Below, piece after piece: positions 16,489 to 25,898 of a DNA stretch of 64,000 nt; positions within the stretch are counted from its first letter, which is position 1; each line of letters starts with the position of its first letter. Source of the stretch: Verrucomicrobiales bacterium (lineage in GTDB: Bacteria; Verrucomicrobiota; Verrucomicrobiia; Limisphaerales; J093); the NCBI GenBank assembly GCA_015075445.1, contig JABTUJ010000023.1, positions 62,001 through 126,000 on the forward strand, written 5' to 3'. A program made the translations under genes and the position numbers. The notes beneath the pieces are model-generated. The model was not told the DNA's origin, did not search any database, and was given only the letters and a program-made list of their open reading frames with translations.

Positions 16489-16619
16489 CTAGTGCGCTTC
16501 GCTTGCATTAGGAATTAGGTCTGGCATAACAGCTCTGATGCAAGAGCCAAATGGCAGCGCTGCTGTTATCATTTCCTTAACAATCTTGTTTACAACATCT
16601 GCTATAAGGGCCTGCACGC
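16489..16619 (-). pseudogene. Native 3' end of the giant RHS gene, severed by an insertion sequence
   Basis: Rejoining the minus strand across the element at 16627-18461 with one TAAAGTA copy continues the RHS frame as AGC GTG CAG and on for 43 further codons. The native stop is TAG at 16491-16489. The restored residues include SVQALIADVVNKIVKEM and end ALPFGSCIRAVMP...NASEAH. The codon-by-codon fit and the absence of any stop support this as the original C-terminus. On its own the fragment has no start and is not expressed as a protein. Confidence 0.88.
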
Positions 16620-16626
16620 TAAAGTA

Positions 16627-18461
16627 GAGCCCGTCCCAGAAGTCCCTGTTTCCGGATGGGAGACGATAGGAGAGGAAGGAGAGTGAGCCTGGTATAAGCC
16701 ATCATGACAGCTCGGGCACGCTTTCGGCCCGACACCGCTATGGGTTGTGGTTTTTCCAGACTTCTAACGACACGGCTCCGCCGAGCCTTGCACTCCCATC
16801 AGCCAGACTACTGCCTAAGCCGCGTCGCGCTGCTGCTCCGCCGACGCCGCCACCCGCTCCATCCGGGCCAGCACCCAAAGATTGTGGGCCAGCACACTCC
16901 AGCTTACCCCCAGCGCCCGGTGCTCATACCCCTTGGCCCGCAGCGGCCGCCCCAAGAAGTCATTCTTCAGAATCCCAATCCGCCCCTCGGTCTGCGGCCG
17001 CCGGCGCTGGATCTTCCCAAACCGAGCCCCATGCCGACGGCGCTGCAATTCCGCCACCCCGCGCGGACACAGCCCGTTGAAGAGCCCCGCCTCCGCCAAG
17101 AGCGCCCGGTTGGCCTTGCAGTCAAAGCCGCGGTCCCCGCCCACCGCTTCGAGCACGCCCGCCGGCAGCCAGGACTGCAGCCGTTCCAGGCTCGCCGGCA
17201 ACTGCCGGCTGTCCGCCGGCGCACTCTCCTGGTAGAGATGCCAGTCCACTACCAGGCCCTGCCGCTGCTCGGCCAGGAAGAGCGTGTTGCCAAACTCCAC
17301 CGCCGCCCCGGCCTTGCCCCGCACGATCACGTGCAGATCGCCCTCGTAGAGACTCAGGATCTTGTCCGCGTTGGCCACCGGCCGCTCCCCGATGATCCGC
17401 TCATGGGCTTGCCGGACCGCCCGGGGCAACTGCGCCAGCACCCCGTCGATTCGGGCCAGCACCTGCTCGGCCTGGGCCCAGGTCCAATCCGTCTCCTGCC
17501 AATGCGTGTCGAGCAGATCCCGATGCCGGCGAGCGTGTTGTCGCACCACCCGGCTCAGGCGCTTCATCTCCCGCAACACCCGCTTGCGCGCCCGCTTCGC
17601 GTCGGCCCGTTTGCCCGCCTGCACCATCGCGATGCACTGCTGGTTCATCGCCCGCAGAAACTGCTCCGGGGCCGGCATCCGGCGTTTGAGCCCGTGTGCC
17701 CGGATCAGGCCGGTGGCCTTCATCAACGTCCGCGTCGCGTCCCGCAGCAGCACCCAGTCCACGGGGAAATGGATGTCCGCGGCCACACACGTGCTGTCCA
17801 TCCACACCGTGTCCAGTTCCAGTTCGTTGGCCAGCCAGAGCCGGTTGAACCCCGTGGTGGCATCGGTCTCCCGCGCCGCCTGCACGAGCCGGCGGACCAG
17901 GGCCTGCACCTGCGCCTCCGGCAGCCATTGGAAGTAGCGCGCCAACTGGCTCTTGCTCGGCACCCGCACTTCCTCCAAGCGATCCACCCCGCAGAACCAC
18001 TGGAAGAGGGCGCACTCGGCCAGCCGACGGCTCATCCCCCGAAAGTCCTCGCCCAGCAAGCGCTGCAGCACGTTGCAGCGCAGCGCCTGGGCACTGGTGC
18101 GCTGATACTTCGTCTGCTCGTGCGTCGTGGGCACCCGCTCCGGGTCTCGGGCCAGCCATCCCGCCAAACTGCGCTCCACAAAGAGCGCTTCGACGCCGCT
18201 GAGTCGCAGGAGTTCATCGATCCGGCGCAGCTCGGCTTCGAAGCGTTGATAGTCCACATTTCCCCGGACCGTGGGAAGGACTGGACGAAGTTCGCCTTGC
18301 AGCGGTATGATCTGGGCCATCGGGCGTTGGTTCATTGTATGTCTGACAAGAGCATAACGCACCGATTTCGGGCATGGGAGCCTTTTCTGGCTGCTATGCC
18401 CGTTTTTCTTTGGCGCAGCGCCTCAATACCCACGGGCCTCTCCTTCCGCTGGGACAAGCTC
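16627..18461 (-). mobile_element. 1835-bp DDE insertion sequence with TAAAGTA target duplication
   Basis: Ends, read inward, are GAGCCCGTCCCAGAAG (left) and GAGCTTGTCCCAGCGG (right). Perfect 7-bp direct repeats TAAAGTA lie outside both ends (16620-16626 and 18462-18468). It carries one transposase gene on the minus strand. Length and 7-bp duplication are compatible with what I recall of the ISDol1 group of ISNCY, but the family is not certain. It inserted in the 3' end of the RHS gene in the same orientation as that gene. Confidence 0.88.
16815..18362 (-). CDS. DDE transposase (ISNCY or IS5/IS1182-like)
   Basis: 515 residues from ATG 18362; ATGs at 18335 and 18320 are alternatives. An N-terminal helical domain reads LLRLSGVEALFVERSLAGWL then GMSRRLAECALFQWFCGVD. 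The catalytic core has LELDTVWMDSTCVAADIHFP (first Asp), LEAVGGDRGFDCKANRALL (second Asp) and a C-terminal PQTEGRIGILKNDFLGRPL with the catalytic Glu. The residues around TEGRIGILKN are the usual E-x6-K/R signature of this transposase superfamily. The gene is intact. It moves its own element. Confidence 0.87.
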   Translation of the reverse strand: MRYALVRHTMNQRPMAQIIPLQGELRPVLPTVRGNVDYQRFEAELRRIDELLRLSGVEALFVERSLAGWLARDPERVPTTHEQTKYQRTSAQALRCNVLQRLLGEDFRGMSRRLAECALFQWFCGVDRLEEVRVPSKSQLARYFQWLPEAQVQALVRRLVQAARETDATTGFNRLWLANELELDTVWMDSTCVAADIHFPVDWVLLRDATRTLMKATGLIRAHGLKRRMPAPEQFLRAMNQQCIAMVQAGKRADAKRARKRVLREMKRLSRVVRQHARRHRDLLDTHWQETDWTWAQAEQVLARIDGVLAQLPRAVRQAHERIIGERPVANADKILSLYEGDLHVIVRGKAGAAVEFGNTLFLAEQRQGLVVDWHLYQESAPADSRQLPASLERLQSWLPAGVLEAVGGDRGFDCKANRALLAEAGLFNGLCPRGVAELQRRRHGARFGKIQRRRPQTEGRIGILKNDFLGRPLRAKGYEHRALGVSWSVLAHNLWVLARMERVAASAEQQRDAA

Positions 18462-21400
18462 TAAAGTACATGCGTGCCTCAGCTTCAGCCACATCTTCTT
18501 GACGTCCTTCCATCACAAGGACCACAAGTTCAAACGCCGCTCGAACAGCCTCTGCATATTTTACCGAGTACTTGCCAATGGACACAGTTTTGCACGCAAG
18601 ATTCCCGAGGGTCACCACGTACTCTGCCAAGACAAAAATGGTCCCGGATGGGTCGGTGCTTGTGATAGGCTGATTTGCGGCATACCGATAAAGATTGTAG
18701 TCCATACCTGCAAAGCCAATCGGATCAATACTTAAGAACCGGCCCAGCACAGCGTCATAATAGCGTGCGCGATAGTGCATGAGCTCAACCTCCGCATCCA
18801 GCTCTCGGCCGGTGATAGCAAACCGGTCACTGACGATCGCGCCAGAATAAGCAACAATCCGACCGAAGCTTTCGTATGAGATGTGGTGTCTAACTGCTCC
18901 CGCAGAGTCGGCCATACCACGGACCGTGCCAAGATTATCCGTGAGATACCAGACCGGGCCTTCGCCCGCTCTGTAGCGCGCGAGCATCTCGTCAACCCCG
19001 CTGCCTAGCAGGTAGTGAGCGGTGATGGCGCCGGTTGCGTTGGCGTCAACCCAAATGTGATCTTGATTGAGCAGGAAGTGCTCAATTGCGCTGTTCACAG
19101 TTTTTGCAATACGCTGGTTGAGCGCGTTGTAGGTGAACTCAACCGTCTGCCTGACTGTTCCGCTCGCGCTCTCGTCAACTACCCCTACCAGCCGATTGCG
19201 GTAGTCATACAGGTAGGCAGTAGTGGCACCAGTGGTACGGTTTGTGCGCGCCACGCGGCCACCTTCGGAATCGTAGGCGTAAGAGAAAGTGCCATCAGCG
19301 ATGATCTGATTGTTCGTGCTCACCACGTAGCCGCCGACAATACGATTCCCATTCAGGTCGTAGGTGTAGGATTCGTCGGGTTGAGTCGGGGGGTTGTAAA
19401 CCGCGTTCGTCAACTGGCCGGTGAGGTCATAGCCGTAGGTTGTGAGTTGGGCATTGAGTGTGCGAGCGATGATTTGCTGCGCTGAGTCGCGAGTGTAGTG
19501 GTACGCGGCCAGGGTTTCACCGCTGCCGTTGGCGTGGAGGATGCCGGTCATGGCGCCGACGGGGTTGTAGTCGTAATGGCTCTGGCCGACGAGCTGCGTG
19601 CCGGCCACGTCAGCGAAGCGCAGGATGTTGGTCCGGAATCCGGCGGCGTCGTAGGCGAACTGGAGACTGACTCCCGGGATTTCGCCTCCCTGCCAGATGC
19701 GCTTGGCGAGCCGGTTCCGGGAGTCGTACTCGGACAGCACCTGGACGCCCCAATTGTCGGTCACGGACACGACGTTGGTCATGCCATCGTAGGTGTAGGT
19801 GAGGGTGAAGTCCGACAGCCCTTCGACGCCGCTTTGGATGGAACGTTCGAGGCGGTTGAGGGCGTCGAACTCGAAGGTCAGATGGCTGGCCGGGTCCACG
19901 GCGTTGGTCATGACGCCCAACGCGTTGAACCCGTAGGAGAGCGTCCGGACGGTGGTTTCGCCTTCCCACCAGACCTCGTTGGTGCGGCGGTTCAGGGCGT
20001 CGTAGCCGAAGGTCCGGCGGCGGCCGTTACGGTCAATGGCCTCGATGCGGTTCCCGTTGGGGTCGTAGGCGAAGAAGTTGGTGCGGCCCCAGGGATCCAC
20101 CTGGTGGCTCAGACGGTTCGCGGCGTCGTAGTAGAAGCGGGTGGTGTTCGTGACCGGATCGGTCACCACGGTCCGGTTGCCGTGCGCATCGTAGTCGAAG
20201 CGGACCACCCCACCGTTGGCGTCGGTAATGGTGTTCGTCCGGTACATGGCGTCGTAGCCGTACCACGTCTGACGCCTGAGGGGATCGGTCACGACGATCA
20301 GCCGCGGGACCAGCCCGGTCCCGGTGAAGTTGACCAAATAGCCGTACTCGGTGCGGTTGCTAAGGGCGTCTTCGTGCCAGAGGAGGATTCCGAACCGATC
20401 GTAGTGGTAGGTGGTGGCGTGGCCAAGTTCGTTCTCTTCCCGGGTCAACTGGCCGTAGCCGTTGTAGTCGTAGAGGCGGAAGGTGCCGTCGGGATTGATG
20501 ACCTTGCCAGGCTTGCCGCAGGAACAGCCGCCCGTGTAGTCGTAGGTCGTGGTGTGACCGTTGAAGTCGGTGACGCTGGTGACGCGCCCCTGGGGGTCAC
20601 GGGTGAACGCGGCCTGACCGCCCAGGGCGTTGAGAACGTTGGTCAGTTGGCCCCGGGCGTCGTAGCCGAACCGGGTGGTCCGACCGAGGGCGTCGGTGAT
20701 CCGGGTGGGTCTATTGCGGGGGTTGTAGGCGATGGCGGTGACGTTGCTGAGGGCGTCCACGATGTTGGTGAGGTTGCCGCGGGCGTCGTAGCGACGCTCG
20801 GTCACGTAGCCGCGGCCATCCACGGACTTCACCTGGTTGTTGTTCGTGTCGTACTCGAACCGGTTCGTGAAGTAGCCGGGCAACCACTTGGCGGTCTCGT
20901 TGCCGCGGTCGTCATACTGGCTGTAGGTGATGTGGCCGTTGGCGTCGGTGAACGTGCCAATGTTCTGGTCGAAGTCGAAGTCCTGCTGGACCGTGTTACC
21001 GGCGGCGTCGGTGATGGACTTGAGCCGACCGGCCTCGTCGTACTCGCTGCGGACGACTTCGCGGCCCAGCGGATCGGTGATGGTCTCGAGGTAATGCGGG
21101 CGGAGGGCGTGGTAGGCGTACCCGGTGGTGTTTGACCCCTGGTCGGTGAAGGCCCGCAGGTCGCCGGCATGGTCGTAGGTGTAGGTCAACACGTTCCCGG
21201 TGGGGTCCGTGATGCGGCTGATCCGGCCCAACGGATCGCGCTCGAACCGCACCCGCTGGTCGGGCTCCGTGGCCCCGGCCGGGTAGTGAGCGATGCCGCC
21301 CCGGGTATAGACGAGGCGGTTGCCGTTCGGGTCAGTGACGTTCTTGAGGCCCAGTCGCTCGTCGTACTCGTAAACCATGTTGTCTTTGGTTGTGAGCCGG

Positions 21401-24063
21401 TAGCCACTGGGATCGTAACCAAGGAACCCGAACAGGGGCACGGTGAACGTGCCGTCGCCGTTGATGACGAATCCCCCGCTGGTGTACGTGGGGAGCGGTT
21501 CCAGTTTGTCGTACACCCCGGGATCGGAAGCGAAAGCGGGATTGTAGGTTTGGCCAAACAACAGGCTGTAGCCGGGGGGATATCCGAAGAAGGGGTTGCC
21601 GTCCGGGACCCTCGGTTTGAAGGCAAACCCGACCCGCCGGCCGTCGGGTGTGGTGAGATAAACCCGCGTGGCGGTCGTGAAGCTGCTTTCGTCGCCCATG
21701 AAGCCGAATCCGCCGCGTTTGCCGACTTCGAGGACCCTGGCGTCCTGGACGCCGAGCCGCCAGCCGAAGCCGAAGTCGCCTTTGCGGCGCGACTCCCGGC
21801 TGTCATAGACGCGCGTGACCGTGATGGGTATGCCGGCCACCGGGATGCTGAGGTCGGTGAACTCGAGCCGGAACTCGCCGAACTTGAGGTCGCCGGTGAC
21901 GTTGACGCCCACCCCCTCCTGCTGGCCCTTCCGGTTGGCGTCCAAGGCGGTCACCCGGATGACGTACATGCCGTTCAGCAACCGCGTGGGGTCAAACCGG
22001 CCGACAACGGCTTCGGCGATCTTGTGGGTGTTCGCGGGAACCGTGACGCGATTCAGGCGCTGGAAGTCGAGGCGGCGATCGGTCAACGCCATCTCGAAGT
22101 CCGCGGCGTCGGTGGTGAGCTCGGCATAGTCCACGATGTATTCGGAGAGCTCGACGTCGCTTTGGATGGACGCGGTGATGTCAATCGGCCGGGTGACTTC
22201 CGTGATGTTGGTGGGGCTGTGGATGACGATGGAGATGGCACTCGCCGCGTTGGGATCCACCACGTTCACCTCGGTGGCCGCGCTGCCGGTGTTGCCTGAG
22301 TGATCGGAGGCTTCCCCAACGACCTCCAAGCGACCGGATTGTGGGAACGGGACCATGGCCACGCCATCCTGGGAAACCGGGACGGGTTGTCCTCCAACCA
22401 GGAGCCGGCGCTCGGCCACGCCCACGTTGTCGCTGGCCAGGACGGTGATGGCAACGGTGGTGCCGATGCGCACATAACGTCTGCCCTCGCTGTCGGTCAG
22501 GTTGTGCGCGACCGCGAGTTCGACCACCGGGGCTTCCGTATCAGCCGCCACGGTGAGAGCAAAGGTCTGGGACACCTCGGCGCCAAACGCGTCGGTCACC
22601 ACGACGGTGACCGGATGCTCGCCGATGTCCGAGATTGCGGGTGTCCAGACGAGCCGGCCGTAGGTATCCACCAGGAGTCCGTTGGGCGCTTCGGCCAAGG
22701 CGTAACTGAGAGGATCGCCTTCGGGGTCCGAGGCCACCACATCGTAGCGCCAGGTGAGGCTGGGGACGGCCTGGGTCGCCGGCTGCGAGGTGATGAAAGG
22801 TGCCTGGTTGGCGCGGACGCGCACCGTGAATCGCTGGCCGGCACCGGCGCCGGCGGGGTCGCGGGCGACGACCACGAAGTCATGCACGCCGACCTGGTCC
22901 GGAGCGGGTGTCCAGCGCACGAAGGCCTCGGCCACACCATTGGCGGCGACGATGGGCTCGAGGACCACCCCGGGCGGTTGGACCAGGAGTTGGAGGCTGA
23001 GTGCATCGCCGTCAACATCGGTGGCCTTCACCCGGTAGAGATAGGGTCGGCCTGCGCCGGCGAGGGTCGGCGCCACCGAAACGATCACCGGCGGGTGGTT
23101 GGACTTCTGATCGGCGGCGTTCAGGCTGTATTGCTGCACGTCACTGCCACCGCGACCGTCTTCGACGCGGATGCGGATGACATGAACGCCCGTCTGGGCG
23201 GTCGCAGGTTGCCAGCGGACGAGGCCCGTGGTGGCATCAATGGTCATGCCCGCGGGAACCGCCGCCGCGAACGACCATTGTAGCCGGTCGCCATCCGGAT
23301 CGCTGGCCCGGGGCGCGTAGAGGTAGGGCTCGCCCAGTTGGGCCGCCACCGGAGGCACCGAGGTAATCCGCGGCGAGCGGTTGACGGCGTTGACCGTGAT
23401 TTCGAAGGTCTGCGTGTCGGATGCCAGGTAGGGGTCGGTGGCGCTGACGCTCACCTCGTGGGTCCCGAGCTGGTCGAGCCCCGGCGTCCAACGCAGCGTC
23501 CCCAGCAACGGATCGAGCGACATGCCCCGTGGCCCCGACAACAGCGCCCACGTGACTGGGTCCTGGTCCGGGTCGTCCGCGATCAGGTCATACTGGTAGA
23601 GCTCGTCGAGAGTGGCCTGGGTGGGTGGGTTCGACACGATCAAGGGCGGTTCGTTCACGAGCGTTCCGCTCACAGTCACGGTGAACTCCTGCGTGACGGT
23701 TCCGCCGGGGCGACCGTCGCTGACGGCAAGGGCCACCGCGTGAGTGCCGAATTGAGCCGCCACCGGGGTCCACTGCAACACCACCGACGGCCCAACGCGC
23801 AGGACGGGATCGGGCAGCGCAGCCGACATACCCTCAGGTCCGGCCACCAGCTCGAAGCTCAGCGGGTCGCCGTCGGCATCACGGGCCCGCGCCAAGTACG
23901 CGTACGGTATGCCCGGACTGGTCTGCGTGCGCGGCTGCGTGAGGAATTGTGGGGGCCGGTTGGGCGCCGACACCAGGACTTCAAGCTCAAAGCTCTGTGT
24001 CGCCTGCCCGCCCTCGGTGTCCTGGACAACAATCTGGATGGTGTGAGTGCCCGCCTGGGCTAG
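18462..24063 (-). pseudogene. Giant Ig-like/RHS surface protein, middle and C-terminal part
   Basis: Continuation of the gene that starts at 30555, after the IS1380-family element. In the rebuilt protein this covers about residues 1554-3418. First come at least six cadherin/He_PIG-like repeats, each beginning N-x-P-P or similar (for example NRPPQFLTQP, NRSPRITSVPPVAAQLGEPY) and ending W-x-P. Next is a segment GEFRLEFTDLSIPVAGIPIT typical of RHS shells in this phylum (~2276), then long arrays of YD repeats (YDARGNLTNIVDALSN). The RHS core box RARYYDAVLGRFLSIDPIGF follows at ~3311-3330, then YRYAANQPITSTDPSG. A variable tip begins near 3350. YD shells enclose and export a C-terminal toxin. The frame now enters the 1835-bp element and stops at 18394, so the tip is truncated. 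No in-frame start with a signal peptide follows the break. Confidence 0.92.
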
Positions 24064-25898
24064 GCCTCAAGGAAGCGCGATTTTTTAGCCGGAGTGAAAG
24101 AAAAGCTCGAAATGCACGTCAACATTGGCTGAAGTGAGCTTGCACAAAAACACTGCAGCCCATGAAACGAGCATTTCGAGTGAAGCGAAGCTACCGCAAG
24201 ATCCTCCGCAACCGCAAGCGCCGAATCGAGCGGCGGCTCGCCCCCAAGAACTGGTCGGCGCAGGCCCAACCCATGCTGCGGGGTGGCAATATCCACTATG
24301 AGATGGGCGAGCGCTCCGGGGCCGTGGGCTGTGGGGGCGTGGGCGTCATTCATACCTTGGTGCAGCGGTTGGGCTTGGTGAAGGAGATCGATGAACACTT
24401 GCACCTGCTCAAGGTGCACTTGCCCTATCACGAGAGCGACCATGTCCTGAACCTGGCGTACAACATCCTGGCAGGGGGCGGGCGGCTCGAAGACATCGAA
24501 CTGCGCCGACAGGACGAACAGTTCCTCAATGGCCTGGGGGCCCAGCGGCTGCCCGACCCCACCACGGCCGGGGATTTCACGCGGCGTTTTGCCCCGGCGG
24601 ACATCCTCACGTTGCAGGAGTGCATCAACCGCACGCGCCAACGGGTCTGGGCGAAGCAACCCGAGGGCTTCCTGGCCGAGGCGTTCATCGATGTGGATGG
24701 CTCGATCGCTGGCACCGACGGCGAGTGCAAGGGCGGGATCGGCCGCTCGTACAAGGGCATCTGGGGTTACCATCCGCTGGTGGTGAGCCTGGCCAACACC
24801 AAGGAAGTCCTCTACCTGGTCAACCGTCCGGGCAACGTCCCCAGCCACGAAGACAGTGTCGCCTGGATTGACCGGGCCCTGGCGCTGGTGAAGCCGCACG
24901 CCGGCCAAGTGACGATCCGGGGCGACACCGACTTCTCGCACACCACGCAACTGGACCGGTGGGACGCCCAAGGGGTGAAGTTCATCCTGGGCCTGGACGC
25001 CCACCCCAAGGTGGTCGCCCTGGCCAGCGCCCTGCCGGCGGAGGCCTGGAGCAAGCTGGAGCGCCTGCCCAAGTACGAGATTCTCACCGAACCGCGCACC
25101 AAGCCCGACCGGGTCAAGGAGGCGATCGTGCGGGAGAAGGGCTTCGAGAACATCGTGCTGGTGGGGGAGGATGTGGCCGAGATCGAGTACCGGCCGGCGG
25201 CCTGCCAAAAGAGCTACCGGTTGGTGATCCTGCGCAAGAACCTGAGTGTGCAGCGGGGCGAGCGGGTGCTCTTCGAGGACGTGCGCTACTTCTTCTACCT
25301 GAGCAACCGCCGGGAGCTGGAGCTGCCGGCGGTGGTGGGTCATGCCAACGGTCGGTGCGACCAGGAGAACGTGGTGGCCCAGCTCAAGCATGGGGTCAAC
25401 GCGATGCGGATGCCGGTCGATGATCTCAACAGCAATTGGGCGTACATGGTGATGGCGGCGCTGGCCTGGAACCTGAAGGCGTGGTTTGCGCTGCTGGTGC
25501 CCGAGCGCGAACGGGGACTGGAGTTGTTGCGGATGGAGTTCCGGGGATTCCTGCAAGCGATCCTGCTCTTGCCTTGTCAGATCGTGCGGACGGCGCGCCG
25601 GATTGTGTGGAGGATTCTGAGTTATAATCACTGGCTGAAGGATCTCTTTGCAACGTTCGAGCGGATCCAGGCGTTGGAACTGGGTTGAGTGGCTAAAGTC
25701 GAGCTGATGCTGACTCACATAGGAGTAGTGTGTTCACGCGCGGCGTCGCAAGGCGAAAATACAGGGAAAACAGCATAGTCGTCCGATGGGAGAGTCATTC
25801 TGGCACAGAAAACACCACAAGATGTAGGAGAGCAAACTCGCATTGGCGTCTCGGGGATCGCTGACTGTTTAAGACACTCTAACTCGCTTGTTTTAGGG
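24064..25898 (+). mobile_element. Intact IS1380-family insertion sequence with CTAG target duplication
   Basis: A 1835-bp element. Inward ends are GCCTCAAGGAAGCGCG (left) and CCCTAAAACAAGCGAG (right), about 11 of 16 identical. CTAG flanks both sides (24060-24063 and 25899-25902). Deleting the element and one CTAG rejoins ACC CTA GCC CAG GCG in the RHS gene with the frame preserved, which fixes the boundaries exactly. A degenerate copy lies at 4178-5926. Confidence 0.95.
24162..25688 (+). CDS. IS1380-family transposase
   Basis: 508 residues from ATG 24162. Catalytic blocks are AFIDVDGSIAGTDGECKGGI (first Asp), QVTIRGDTDFSHTTQLDRWD (second Asp) and NGRCDQENVVAQLKHGVNAM (Glu), in the order and spacing of IS1380-type DDE transposases. 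The end reads VWRILSYNHWLKDLFATF. A very basic N-terminus (RVKRSYRKILRNRKRRIERR) is likely to bind the element ends. Frame intact. Leader sequence about 100 bp from the left end separates the start from the terminal repeat. Confidence 0.93.
   Translation: MKRAFRVKRSYRKILRNRKRRIERRLAPKNWSAQAQPMLRGGNIHYEMGERSGAVGCGGVGVIHTLVQRLGLVKEIDEHLHLLKVHLPYHESDHVLNLAYNILAGGGRLEDIELRRQDEQFLNGLGAQRLPDPTTAGDFTRRFAPADILTLQECINRTRQRVWAKQPEGFLAEAFIDVDGSIAGTDGECKGGIGRSYKGIWGYHPLVVSLANTKEVLYLVNRPGNVPSHEDSVAWIDRALALVKPHAGQVTIRGDTDFSHTTQLDRWDAQGVKFILGLDAHPKVVALASALPAEAWSKLERLPKYEILTEPRTKPDRVKEAIVREKGFENIVLVGEDVAEIEYRPAACQKSYRLVILRKNLSVQRGERVLFEDVRYFFYLSNRRELELPAVVGHANGRCDQENVVAQLKHGVNAMRMPVDDLNSNWAYMVMAALAWNLKAWFALLVPERERGLELLRMEFRGFLQAILLLPCQIVRTARRIVWRILSYNHWLKDLFATFERIQALELG

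Noticed and set aside
19498..22299. Two long forward frames (19498-21135 and 21169-22299)
   Set aside because: They are antisense shadows of the YD-repeat part of the RHS gene; Gly/Val-rich periodic composition reflects the repeats on the other strand.
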